Assembly (NCBI RefSeq): GCF_001039355.2 | Contig: NW_019773637.1 | Location: 233,997 to 297,996 of the forward strand | Length of the DNA stretch: 64,000 bases | DNA from: Lingula anatina | Taxonomy: Eukaryota > Brachiopoda > Lingulata > Lingulida > Lingulidae | Direction of reading: 5' to 3' | In this document: in pieces, positions 24,065-40,057 of the stretch | How the letters are laid out: the number at the start of each line of letters is the position of its first letter | Numbering within the stretch: position 1 is the stretch's first letter | The notes under the pieces: generated by a model | The model's database searches: none | Seen by the model: only the letters and a program-made list of their open reading frames with translations | Told to the model about the DNA's origin: nothing | Program-made: the position numbers and the translations under genes

Positions 24065-25320
24065 AAGTTACAGTACTGTTTCCGGTAAGGTCCGTCCTAA
24101 GTTTGAAGCAATTTGCTCTTCGGCTCCAACTCGGCTGATATCCAGTCTGAAAAAGTGCAAAAGATGTCTGAATACTATCAAAATCTGAAATGAATTCACC
24201 GAAATCTCAAATACGTGTACAGTACTCACCGCACAAGAAACCAGATGGACGATTGCCGGAAGTGGTTGGCTAATATTCATGCGCGACGAACATACGCCCC
24301 GGCTACGTGGTATTTCTGGAGTTTTTAGAAATAAATTTTTGTTTGAAATGCGTTTATTGTAGTATTTTTTCCAGTTGCTGCGTATATTTCAGTCCTAAAT
24401 AATATCACAATCATCTGAATTGGTACTTATTTCTGGTAGCGGGACGTCATTGCGGATGCATTTCCGGTTTGAAGGTCAGCCACTATGTGACCCAGAGATG
24501 GACACATCATCACCGCTAGATGTCACCGGTGGCAGGGTATCTTTTTGAGGAGTAAACACATCCTGTGACCCTTTCTGAACTTGTGAACACATGTGGTAGT
24601 TGTACGAATGATTTTTAAAGCTGAAGTAGAAGCAATATTTCACCATTCTGTGTGTAATAATATCCGTTTATGGTCACATTATACGCCTCAAGTGGCACCC
24701 CTTTTTGTTTTTGAAATAGAAAAAAAGAATTAAAACTGCAACAATTTTGTTTTCATAAAATTTAACAATAATTAGGATTACTTTATTTTAGTTATTCAAA
24801 AAGCTATTTGCATAGGGGCTGGGAGTTGAATGCCACAAAAGACTACATTTTAAAACTTTTTCTAGATCATCTAGATCAAGAGATTTATGTGAATATTTTA
24901 ACTCCAAGCAGCTTGATAAAGTAGTGTTGTTTATTCAACATGCATCTACAAAAGCAATAATTTTTCAATTTCAAATAGTGAAAGAACACAAAAAAAGTGA
25001 TGTTGTCTGAATGTGTTTTTACTCCCCTTAATTAATTCAGTTTGTTCTGAGCAAAAGCTGTCTTTATCTTTCTGATTTTATACAGTATTGTGAAAAAGAT
25101 GTTCTAAGTATCATTTAATATTCCTATAACTAAAGAAAAGAAAAACAAATTTATCAAAAGAAAATTTGATAATAACATGCATCATCATATATGTAAATTG
25201 CACTTCCTGGGAAAAAATCAGCAGATTGTCAAGACATAATAAAAACCACAATATAAATGTACAGTAGAGTATCAGTGTCTAAGTCTTTTTCTATTAAAAC
25301 TGACAGACTGATAATATCTA
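23828..25320. repeat. Vigilin promoter-region block, copy A (transposon-bearing haplotype)
   Basis: Nearly identical to 26145-27601 with small indels and SNPs. It ends at the TA dinucleotide at 25319-25320 into which a transposon is inserted. The continuation of this haplotype is at 28907-29503. Confidence 0.85.
24065..24260 (-). promoter_or_regulatory. Putative non-coding first exon and promoter of vigilin
   Basis: On the minus strand, a locally GC-richer stretch ends ...GTAACTT followed by GTAAGTAA, a strong donor that would splice to the acceptor at 21952. The upstream end is unmarked and set only approximately. The same exon recurs in the repeated block, with its donor at 26380-26381. 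No TATA box is evident. Confidence 0.4.
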
Positions 25321-25921
25321 CGGTAAAGTGCCATGAATTTCGAACGGCTCTTGAATTTCGAACGATCTTAAAATCGGCCGTCTGGAGTTTTTTCTGGACC
25401 ATGAATTTCGGCCAGTAAGCAATTTTGCGCGATCTTGATTTTGTGAATTTCGTACACCTTAAAATCGGCCACCGGGCTATTCTCGCGCTTATAAAGATCT
25501 AACAGTCGGCAATGTTGCCGTAGCGTACCTTTACCTGAGTACTACGTGTGCGGCCCAAGGTGCAAGATAACGATCAGTACAGTTAGTTTAGGACGCTAAA
25601 CAACATCGTCATATCTATTCATTCAGATAACAGGAGAATCTATTAAGAGTCGTACTGTCGGGCTGTTGTTTCTTTACCGCAGTATTCGGTGTGAGATAGC
25701 GATCGGTAGTTTTGCTGAGGCGCACAATAGCATTGTTAACAGTAGAGACTTCAGTAACAGAACAAAAGAGCAATATTAAGAGCTGCAATAAAGATAACCA
25801 TTATTGCTTTCTTGTCTCGCTCAGATCGTTCACGATCTCCCGCTGACGATCTTCCGGTAATGAAGTCCCTTGAAATGTACAAATGAAATGAAAAATATTT
25901 TTAAAAATTATAAATTCCAGT
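25321..25921 (+). mobile_element. TA-inserting DNA transposon, left part (pogo/Tc1-mariner-like)
   Basis: It starts CGGTAAAGTGCCATGAATTT; the first 25 bp match the reverse complement of 28882-28906 with one mismatch, and both ends abut TA. Subterminal sequence repeats AATTTCGAAC and AAATCGGCC motifs. Tc1/mariner-class elements (including pogo/Tigger) duplicate TA, and repeated TTCGAA-type termini are typical of pogo-like families, so this assignment is an inference. The stretch is cut by the N at 25922 before any transposase appears; I see no coding region in it. Confidence 0.8.
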
Positions 25922-25922
25922 N

Positions 25923-26144
25923 CAAATTAATTTTTGTATTTACAGTTGACACATGAATTTACTGGCGGCCATCTTGGATTTGGCCTGTTTCCGGTACAAA
26001 CGGACACTTTTTCAAGCCGGAAACAAGCAGAAATGAAAAATTCAGGTTCTAAACTACAAGAATCAATCATAAAACCTTTGCCTGACGGGGGGTGCAGCCA
26101 AATCCTTAAATAAGGCCTTTTTTCAATTTGGCTCATGGACTATA
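25923..26144. other. Haplotype B-specific sequence before promoter-block copy
   Basis: After the N at 25922 this stretch matches neither the transposon nor the flank of copy A, which diverges just before position 23828. It contains a GGCGGCCATCTTGGAT motif. It may be a separate insertion or indel present only in the second haplotype. No gene is seen. Confidence 0.45.
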
Positions 26145-28197
26145 GGCCAATCGAACTGCACATGACCGGTCAAGTAAACAAAAATATCCCCGTGAATTTC
26201 ATATATACGTAACTTGTCAAGAAATCAGAAATATGCCACTTCAGACACTTTCTAAGGGCAAGTTCAATCTTTAAACTTTTTTGGAAAAAATATAAGAAAT
26301 TTTATTAATTGCAAAGCTCATAAACACTAGTCGAGAACGTGGAAAGCGTTTGCAATTTATTTTACAAGCAATATTACTTACAAGTTACAGTACTGTTTCC
26401 GGTAAGGTCCGTCCTAAGTTTGAAGCAATTTGCTCTTCGGCTCCAACTCGGCTGATATCCAGTCTGAAAAAGTGCAAAAGATGTCTGAATACTATCAAAA
26501 TCTGAATGAATTCACCGAAATCTCAAATACGTGTACAGTACTCACCGCACAAGAAACCAGATGGACGATTGCCGGAAGTGGTTGGCTAATATTCATGCGC
26601 GACGAACATACGCCCCGGCTACGTGGTATTTCTGGAGTTTTTAGAAATAAATTTTTGTTTGAAATGCGTTTATTGTAGTATTCTTTCCAGTTTCTGCGTA
26701 TATTTCAGTCCTAAATAATATCACAATCATCTGAATCGGTACTTATTTCTGGTAGCGGGACGTCATTGCGGATGCATTTCCGGTTTGAAGGTCAGCCACT
26801 ATGTGACCCAGAAATGGACACATCATCACCGCTAGATGTCACCGGTGGCAGGGTATCTTTTTGAGGAGTAAACCATCCTGTGACCCTTTCTGAACTTGTG
26901 AACACATGTGGTTGTTGTACGAATGATTTTTAAAGCTGAAGTAGAAGCAATATTTCACCATTCTGTGTGTAATAATTTCCCGTTTATGGTCACATTATAC
27001 GCCCCAAGTGGCACCCCTTTTTGTTTTTGAAATAGAAAAAAAGAATTAAAACTGCAACAATTTTGTTTTCATAAAATTTAACAATAATAAGAATTACTTA
27101 ATTTTAGTTATTCAAAAAGCTATTTGCATAGGGGCTGGGAGTTGAATGCCACAAAAGACTACATTTTAAAACTTTTTCTAGATCATCTAGATCAAGAGAT
27201 TTATGTGAATATTTTAACTCCAAGCAGCTTGATAAAGTAGTGTTGTTTATTCAACATGCATCTACTGTACAAAAGCAATAATTTTTCAATTTCAAATAGT
27301 GAAAGAACACAAAAAAAGTGATGTTGTCTGAATGTGTTTTTACTCCCCTTAATTCATTTTATACAGTATTGTGAAAAAGATGTTCTAAGTATCATTTAAT
27401 ATTCCTATAACTAAAGAAAAGGGAAAAAAAATTATCAAAATAAAATTTGATAATAACATGCATCATCATATATGTAAATTGCACTTCCTGGGAAAAAATC
27501 AGCAGATTGTCAAGACATAATAAAAACCACAATATTAATGTACAGTAGAGTATCAGTGTCTAAGTCTTTTTCTATTAAAACTGACAGACTGATAATATCT
27601 ATGTTCAAGGGGAAAATATAAAACATAAAAGGCCCATTTTACATATATGCTTATTAAAGGGGGAATTTACTCAACAATACACGTAATAAGTGAAATCAAA
27701 ACATCTGCATAACAAAAACAAGAATTACCCCATCATATCAGTTAAATAATACCTAATTATCACATAAATACTTTGTATCAAAAACATCTCTGATAGTCAC
27801 TTTACATCAGCCATAATTGGAATGCTAATATCATGTGAATCTACATCATGGGTTTCTTAAAATGAGAGATCTCCAAACTAAGGGTACTATATAATTATTA
27901 TCAAATGGGGAGGAAGGGGGAGGGTCCTCCCATACCATCACATACAGCTGTGCTAAGAGAATTGAGCAGATAATGTGATCTATATGTACCTTCTCTAAAC
28001 CTGATCTCTAAAAAAATGTCTCTATATAAATACAATTCAATGTGTGTATAAATATATATATACTAGTATATTGCTATCCCTGGCCATTAAAAGTGTGCCT
28101 CAGCCTGGTACAAAAAGATATATATACATGTGCGCATATCGTGCAGTGATCTTAATTCACTGTAGTAATAAACCCAATTATAATCTTTATTCCTGAG
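26145..28197. repeat. Vigilin promoter-region block, copy B (empty-site haplotype)
   Basis: Positions 26145-27601 repeat 23828-25320, and 27600-28197 repeat 28907-29503. The join at 27600-27601 is an uninterrupted ATATCTATGTTC containing a single TA, exactly the pre-insertion site of the transposon in the other copy. It is bounded by Ns at 25922 and 28198. Confidence 0.9.
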
Positions 28198-28198
28198 N

Positions 28199-28906
28199 GA
28201 GGCCGGCTTCTGCAGGGAAGGCTACGTATGCGTGGGAGACACCGACCCGCGAACGGCGCGATGAGGACGCATTCGCGCGTAAAGCTCCGCCCGACTTTAA
28301 CGGTAAAGGCAACGAACCTGGTCGCGGAAGACACTTATCGCAGATGAAGGCTACCTGCACGTGCGCCATAGACACTGATCGGCTGTTGTCTCGGTTTCAG
28401 TGCACGGAAAGGAGCAACGGTAACACTAAGCTTCCATAGTAAAGGTTATCTGGCCGTGGCAGACGCTAATCGTCGGCCGTCTCTCCCTCCGTCCACTCCC
28501 GTTCTGAGCACCAGGATCGTTTTTGAAAAACGACACTTGTTTCTGGCTGCCAGAATCGCTTTTGAAAAACGACACTACTGATAACGATACTGTTTTGCGG
28601 CCCTAGACAACATTACCGCTCTATCTATGGGCCATACACAGTGATCGGGTGAAAGTACGTGTATACCTTTGGTCGCAATTACCGACACTCACACATCATA
28701 AATTATGGTAACTCTAAATAGATCGTTGGGAGAAGATAACAGAAAGCCTAGCGACGAACAGACAACTTCCGGTCAAAATTGACAGAATTCCATGAAATTC
28801 GAACTTTCGGAAGTTCTGAGCATCTCCATTTCATGAATTTCGGCCAGAACGATCTTTTCCCAAATTTAATTATTTTTTACTGTTCGAAATTCATGGCACA
28901 TTACCG
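28199..28906 (+). mobile_element. TA-inserting DNA transposon, right part
   Basis: Begins after the N at 28198 with sequence of higher GC than its surroundings and ends with the inverted terminus (...CATGGCACATTACCG), followed by TA at 28907-28908. Internal short repeats include two near-identical GAAAAACGACACT segments (~28525-28575). A broken 60-codon frame at the left edge runs into the N and is not recognisable. Joined logically to 25321-25921, the element is at least 1.3 kb. Confidence 0.8.
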
Positions 28907-29503
28907 TATGTTCAAGGGGAAAATATAAAACATAAAAGGCCCATTTTACATATATGCTTATTAAAGGGGGAATTTACTCAACAATACACGTAATAAGTGA
29001 AATCAAAACATCTGCATAACAAAAACAAGAATTACCCCATCATATCAGTTAAATAATACCTAATTATCACATAAATACTTTGTATCAAAAACATCTCTGA
29101 TAGTCACTTTACATCAGCCATAATTGGAATGCTAATATCATGTGAATCTACATCATGGGTTTCTTAAAATGAGAGATCTCCAAACTAAGGGTACTATATA
29201 ATTATTATCAAATGGGGAGGAAGGGGGAGGGTCCTCCCATACCATCACATACAGCTGTGCTAAGAGAATTGAGTAGATAATGTGATCTATATGTACCTTC
29301 TCTAAACCTGATCTCTAAAAAAATGTCTCTATATAAATACAATTCAATGTGTGTATAAATATATATATACTAGTATATTGCTATCCCTGGCCATTAAAAG
29401 TGTGCCTCAGCCTGGTACAAAAAGATATATATACATGTGCGCATATCGTACAGTGATCTTAATTCACTGTAGTAATTAACCCAATTATAATCTTTATTCC
29501 TGA
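28907..29503. repeat. Downstream flank of transposon insertion (copy A continuation)
   Basis: Repeats 27600-28197 almost exactly; it is the right-hand flank of the filled site. Beyond 29503 the sequence is unique and continues toward CPTP. Confidence 0.85.
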
Positions 29504-30882
29504 GCACATTCACCATTCCCCCCTATTTTATTTTTCTAAAATACACCAGTTTGTCTTGGATGAAAAACAAAAATAAGTAAACCAAAGACATGAAATAATA
29601 CTTCTGAAGATATTTTTCAAAAAGTTTCAAAGGTATTGAACATGTACAGGCTTTTACTAAAGCAACTCTGTCTAAAAAAATCAGCAGTTATCAAAAACTA
29701 TTTAAAAGTCATATAAGACACCATGTCATCTTAAGGCTTGTCTTCATTAAAGATATGTCCATCCATCCGGGTACATCACTATGGCTTATTGATTATAATA
29801 AGTAAAGATCATGGCTGATGGCATATTATTCTCTTTTTTTCTCCTGCATTCCCAATCCACCATACCCGTAACCCATCTAGTTCAACTAATTTTGTAGAGA
29901 TAGAAACATGCAGTAACATGTTAGCTTTGGGGAGCTCAACTTAATATCAGAGGGGTCACAAAGGAAGATCAACCTAACTTCAGGGTAAGTGGAACTTGGA
30001 TTTTTTTTATATCTAATGCAACCAAATGATTATCATCACTTAAAAACAGTCACTCTTAAGGCCTTACATACTGGCCATATTATATATCTTATCAAAATAC
30101 ACTAATCTAGCTGACAGTGTGTAAAAAATACATTTGTATTATCATGAACATACTAATAAAAGGCAAACCAACTTCAATATAATATGATTGAAGTATAAAT
30201 AAAGTTACAGAAAATATATATTTGAATTGGCTTTGCATTCAGTCTTGAATGCAGATTTTCTGTACATTATATTATCCTTTTTTAATAATCTAGTATTCTT
30301 GAGCTGTTTGGATTAACAAACATTCAACCATGATTTCTACAACCACATAAAAAATTAAACTTTAGCTGTGAACAATGCCGTGAATAGTGTGTGTGTGTGT
30401 GTGTTGGGGGGGGGGGGGGTGTCTTAAATCATCCAATTTCTCTTTTGAATAACCAGGTGCATACCCATCTCATAAATCACCCAACCTCTTTTGAGCCACA
30501 GGAGCAATACGAAATAGAATTTAAAAAAATCTAAAAATCAAAATGCACAGAGAACTGTTTGGGTTTGTGCGCTAAGAAAATTGTACATGGCATTGGAAAA
30601 ACTCATTGCTTGTTGTCCTTTCACGTTTTTCTTCTTTTCCAGCAAAAAATAACATCTACATAGTGGTCCATTTAACGTTACCATGTTAAAAATCAAAAAC
30701 TCTTACAAAATGCTTCATAAGTTTATCACCAATTTCACTATACTAGCAGTATATATATTATTGGACAGCTTATCACAAATCTGCTATAGTTAACTTATCA
30801 GCCTAAAACAATAATCCTGCACAAAATATTCAGCTATCATGAGCATAATTTAAAAATCCATGTTTTCTAATCTAATAGGCTT
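29504..30882 (-). other. CPTP 3' untranslated/intergenic region
   Basis: AT-rich non-coding sequence with a (GT)n then poly-G tract near 30390-30419. No exon is seen. Part of it is probably the 3' UTR of the minus-strand lipid transfer gene that ends at 30883. Confidence 0.45.
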
Positions 30883-32251
30883 TCATGGCAGTTGTAGCAG
30901 GTCATTTTCTTTGAATATTTCTTGCACTACGTCATATATTGGTTCTGCTTCTTCGGTGACTTCGCTAAGTAGTCTCAACACCTCTTTGTACTCATGCTTG
31001 CACATCATTTCGATCAAATCTTTGTGACTCGGCAATGTGTACATCACAAATACCGCCATCTTTTGGACCAGCCATGGATGATAATTTGCCAAGGTTTCTC
31101 TATAAACCTCGGAGGCTATATGGGAAGTTTTCTCATCCTCGTCCGACTCTGCAAGGCGTTTCATAAACTTAATGATGAATTCTAATGCTCTGTGAAGCCT
31201 CAACAGTGTCCTTGACCCAGAAGGTCGTTGACCCCTGACCTTGACCTTTGTGATGTTGTTCTCCACTTCATATTGTATCATAGTTTGTACAGAACTGTAT
31301 GGCTCTGGATTCAGAGACATATGATGCTCTAATATCTCGATCTTGTCTTGTAGATCATGTGCCACAAATGCAAATATTCTGCCAATCAGCTTGAAAAACC
31401 TGAAAGTAATAAAATATAAATAAATATGTGTCTTCTACATATAATGTCGGCAAGTGGTACGTGTTTGTAGCCCGAGTTGTATATTTAACCAGTGTTTGCA
31501 CCTGGGTATTATAACTGTATGTTAAAGGGATAATAACTCTTCGTTTTGGCCAAAAAATGAATTTTCCTGGAGTAAACAACAATTTTCCCATACTAACCAA
31601 TGGTTAATGAATCCATTTTCACATTCAAAGTTAGTCCCTGGTTTTTTTCTAAAAAGTTTGGTTTTTTGTTAAAATCTCTTAAGAGATTATAACAGAGTAT
31701 AGCCATCAATGGAGGTCACATGGTCTGAAGACAAGCTCAGATATCAGAATAATAGCTATAACTGCTGTTTTTGTCAAAACACAGAATATATTATATTTCT
31801 GTGAATTATTCACAATGTTTTTATTGTGAAAAATAGACCTCATACGAAGAGTTATTATCCCTTTAAGGTCGAGATCAATAAACTTTATAAATTTCCTGTT
31901 TAAATTCGTTTAAAATATATTTAACCGATTAGATCAGTTTCATCTACTAATCGCATGTTTATTCGCCTTTTGTGTTAATTATTTACGTTTTGTTGCGGTT
32001 TAATTAGCCGTCCCGTGATTTGTGATGTGTCAACGTGACACTAACACCAGAACGCGCAGGCGGAAAGTCATACTACCGGTGACATAAATCTGTCACAAAA
32101 ATTTAACTTCTTTTAACTTTAAGACCTACCTGCAGAGCTCGTGGTATGCTGTAAGGTATGACTTAAGAGATATTGTGTCATCGTCCTGTTTACAAGATTT
32201 GAGGGCTTCCAGTACAACTTCTAAGTCAAAGTCCTTCTTGTGCTCCGACAT
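30883..32251 (-). CDS. CPTP: Ceramide-1-phosphate transfer protein-like (GLTP fold)
   Basis: Two coding exons, 32130-32251 (ATG 32249-32251) and 30883-31399, joined R|FFKLIGRIF in phase, give 212 residues against ~214 in human CPTP. It is a glycolipid transfer protein domain throughout, with the diagnostic segments SRTLLRLHRALEFI, YHPWLVQKMAVFVMYTLP and C-terminal ENDLLQLP. In the family the Arg/Lys of the LLRLHRAL helix and the His of YHPW contact the lipid headgroup. CPTP moves ceramide-1-phosphate between intracellular membranes and is soluble, which agrees with the absence of a signal peptide. An in-frame ATG exists 24 codons upstream; I chose the inner ATG (MSEHKKDFDL) because it aligns with the short family N-terminus. 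The single intron carries a TTAA-type MITE. Confidence 0.9.
31526..31862 (-). mobile_element. TTAA-type MITE, copy 2, in CPTP intron
   Basis: Opposite orientation to the copy at 7722-8059 and clearly homologous along its length, with a central TTAAAATCTCTTAAGAGATT palindrome shared. It is flanked on both sides by intact TTAA (31522-31525 and 31863-31866). There is no coding capacity. Confidence 0.88.
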
Positions 32252-34686
32252 GTTTACTATTTTGATTGACCCTAAGGTTGCATAAGGCGCGCGTAAAGAT
32301 GCAAAATGAATTTTCATTTTCATAATTCATATTTAATTTAAAAATAAAATAAGACAACATTACTGCAGAATATGACGAACTTAGGTGATGGACTAAGAAT
32401 TTTTTTACTCCATATTATCTTTCAGGTTAATCAACAATTAATATTATACAATATTGTTGGCTTTTTACGTGCGGTTAAGCAACACTTTTGCACCCTGAGA
32501 GTCTATATACTAGTATATACAGACTCTTGTACTGTATTTTCATTGTTCCCATATAGCGCTAGCATATTTGTCGGCTCGACATCGATTTGGAGCTTAAAAT
32601 TAATTAAAATTTAAAATTATTGGTCATTACCAAAATCTAGTCATTTCTTCCTTGATCCATTTGTGACCTATTCAGTATCCTGAAAAAAGTAATTAAATAA
32701 TTAATTAATGCATAATCGCCAAAATATTAATTATCATTTCTTCTTTGGCCCATTTCCCAGATATACAGTGCATTCAGCATCATCGCTGATGGATAGGACC
32801 AACACGGGCCACGGACTCCAACTATGTCGTCCCGCCATCGATTTTGAGCTTAGTATATAGCAACAGTGTGGTTAATTAATTATAATTAAAGATTACTAGT
32901 CATTATCAGATATAATTAATTATTCTTGGCGGAGGTTGCACTCTTTCAGTACTTTTCAGTATGTGTAAAATTACATGTTCATGTTTTATTTTCTTTTCTT
33001 TTTTTTTTCTATTTTTCTTCTTTTTAGATTAAATTAAATCTCTTAACTTTCCGTGTCTTTTTTCCTTTTTTTTTTCATGCTACTTTTTATCTAACAGTTA
33101 TGCTGTCTCTGACATTCAACCAGTCTTTTTCATATAACAGCCGATATAAGATTCACTTTTGTTGAGAAATAAATATGCTGTAGTCACCCAACAGCAACAA
33201 AATCAGTTGATGTATACTCAGGGTGAAGCGACATGTATAACGCGCGTATATTTTTTTCCTATTTCCTATATCCATATAGAATTACATGAATTTTCTGATA
33301 ATTAAAATGAAATGTGGTTCATATTTTTGCTGCATATTACTAATTTTAAAAAGTATGCTATTATAAAATTTGGAAAAAAAATCAGATTTAAAGTTTATTT
33401 TACGCAGTCAGTTAAGATTAAAAATTTACTTGCGTTTAAGTATAGCTTTGTTTGTGTCAGCTGAGGGAAAGTTGACTTGCACTTCAACCTCAGAAGTTGG
33501 GACCAAGGTTGGTTAACAATTTTTTTGATATCAAGTTTTATATTTTAAACATAAAACTTGCATTTTTAGTAATATTTTGCGAAATTCGGGTGGTAACAGA
33601 GTCTGAGACTTAAACTGGTGTTCATGTAGGCATATGGAACATGTAGGCCTTCAGTATGTAACATGTTATTGTTATAAAAGTTATTCAAGTTTTAATGACA
33701 CCATGTCCAGACGTGAGAAATAAAACTACATATTCCTGGGAGGACCCACAGAAGTTTTCACCCAGTCTGCTGTGTCTGTTATCTTTTTCCGTTACCAATT
33801 TCAGAAATGAGTCAAAAGTTGCCCCATTTCATTTTCACCCGCTAAATAGTGCCTTAGGTACATGAAATTTGTTACATGACAAGTAACATGAACACTGTTT
33901 AAATTTTGATGCTCCCCAGAATTTCCCAACCAGAGTAATATTCAAGTGAACTGTTCAAAGTAACAGAATTATGGGCCACAGATGCTTGCAATATGGGTAA
34001 TATAAATTGATACAATGTATTTTCAAAGTGTATGCAATAGAACTGATAGCATTGGTACAGTGCTGGCTAAAAGCAATGGTCAGCCTAGAATGCAAGTTCA
34101 ACAGTTTTGACAGTTTTGATAAAGTGACTTTAAAAGTCACTTAATCACTGGTCCTAAAGGGCAAGCAGCCATTTTCAGGTGCCTCAGTCATTAATAAATA
34201 ATACATCACCAATTTAGTTGTATAGATTAGAATAACATTGTCCAAAGTTCATATCTGTTCTTCCATCATGTGACAGGGTATGTATGTAGCAAGTACAAAT
34301 AAGCTGTTATGATTTGTCATGTTTACACTGACAAACATGTCACAACTGTGTACATGTATGCACCAAGATCACATCAGTTCTTTGCCCCCCCCCCAAAAAA
34401 AAAAAAAAAAAAAAAAATTAGGACCTTGTATTATGTACATGGTACACTTGTTTAGGCAATGCTGCAAATGAAAAGCAGATATAATTATGATGCATTAGAT
34501 GCTTAAAATTTTGAATCAAATTAGACTGTTACAAGCAGACCAGATTTGACCTATTGTTAATTATATCCATTTATGTTGGCTGCTGATCAAACACCTGAAC
34601 CAGTTCTAAGGTCGTTATAGGTCAACACACTTTGTACATTGTCATATATGTACATCTTTACAGGTGCATGCTCTCTAGCTGAAGAC
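32252..34686. other. Intergenic region between CPTP (-) and the cysteine protease gene (+)
   Basis: Divergent intergenic space of 2.4 kb, AT-rich. It contains a diverged direct repeat (about 32570-32640 and 32825-32910, both with CATCGATTT.GAGCTTA), poly-T runs near 33000 and 33070, and a C8/A22 tract near 34385-34416. No gene or clear promoter motif is seen. Confidence 0.5.
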
Positions 34687-38766
<4,080 letters not shown>

Positions 38767-38935
38767 TCTGCATATTGTGATACAAAAAGCAGGGGATCCA
38801 GGATTTTTTTTGGGGGGTGGGGGGTGAAAGGGACAATGTTAAAAAAAAAAAGATTTTTGCTCATTTTGTAAATATTTTCTAATTGACAAAGACTATTTAA
38901 ATGTGATGTGCTGATCAGAGACGCAAATTTTTCCC

Positions 38936-38999
<64 letters not shown>

Positions 39000-39714
39000 G
39001 TTTGTGTGTACAGAGGAACTGGGGAGATCACTGTGCCCCCCACCCCAGATCCACATTGGAATACTAATACCGACAGTAATACAGAAATGTTAGTGAATAT
39101 TTGCACTGCAGTGCTATGATTTGATTACAACTGAAATAGTTCCATAGCAAGGGTAAACATTTCTGACAACAAAATACATGACTAATCTAAGACAATTATG
39201 TCGGAAAATCAGAAACATCATTGTTAAAATAAAGAATATGGTGCTAAATTTATTGATTTTATTTATTTTTTGAGAGAAAAATGCTTTTTGAGATAATGAC
39301 CAGTTCTTGGTGTCCTGTTAATGACTATATGTCCTGAAAGATAGCACCAGTAATGCTGCAATAAACTACTTCTTAAGTTTTAAGCACAACGGCGCCTTTT
39401 CAGAACATTTTATTTCCATATTATTGTATATTTTATATATATAAATTGGCTGAATAAATCTTTATCTGATTTAAACTCACTTAATTTTGTGCTTCTTTAC
39501 ACCAGCTAGCACACGGAGAGTATTTATGGCGGTAGTTGGCGCAATCTCCGTCGTCTTTGAACAATATTTTTAGATGTTCGCCAGATTTTGCTAGAACCTC
39601 TTCAAACGAGTGGATGCCTTTGATGTTTACCTTTATGTTCGCTCGTGACTATTGGTAGGATAAGCTTATATATCCACGCAGAAAATACGACCATTAAATT
39701 GAAGCACCTGCAGC
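38767..39714. other. Protease 3' UTR and intergenic sequence
   Basis: Contains a T tract of nearly 60 bases (38938-38996) that generates meaningless Phe/Lys frames, and several AATAAA motifs (e.g. near 39230 and 39453) that could end the protease transcript. No gene is seen. Confidence 0.5.
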
Positions 39715-39719
39715 ATGTC

Positions 39720-39900
39720 TAGTCTCTTAGTTGTGTTTCTTTGTTGGGTTCTTCGTGTTTCTCGGTTTGGGGGATTGTGCGCAAGTTTTCTTGAGTGTTA
39801 GAGGGGTCCACGTACACATAAAAAATAAGCTCATTTCTAATATTTATATCTTTGAAAAAAATGAGAAAGATATTTTCAACAGCTGAAATTAAGACAACCA
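39720..39900 (+). pseudogene. Relic 3' end of an EF-hand paralogue
   Basis: The stretch GGATTGTGCGCAAGTTTTCTTG to ACATAAAAAATAAGCTCATTT and then GAGAAAGATATTTTCAAC parallels the end and 3' UTR of the first intact EF-hand gene (40840-40985: GGATTATGCAAGTTTTCTG, ACATAGAAAATAAGTACATTT, GAGAAAGATATTTTCAAC). No open EF-hand frame survives, so it looks like the eroded tail of a former upstream member of the array. Confidence 0.6.
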
Positions 39901-39992
39901 AAAGATGATGCGGGTCAGATCACAAACAAACGCAAAATGAGATTGCGTAAGCCCTAATCCCTTGACTAGTATTGAAATAGACCTACCGGAGG

Positions 39993-40000
39993 TATATATA
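39993..40000 (+). promoter_or_regulatory. TATA box of EF-hand gene A
   Basis: TATATATA lies 58 bp before the start codon. The segment following it (GATATGTGACTGGTTCAT) is shared with gene B at the equivalent position. Confidence 0.6.
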
Positions 40001-40057
40001 TTCCAAAATGATATGTGACTGGTTCATAAGCTCATGTTGTTCACTGAACCCTGCTAC

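Noticed and set aside
24068-24280. 70-codon minus-strand frame at the vigilin 5' end
   Set aside because: Falls in the putative non-coding first exon; no similarity to the vigilin N-terminus, which starts at 21918.
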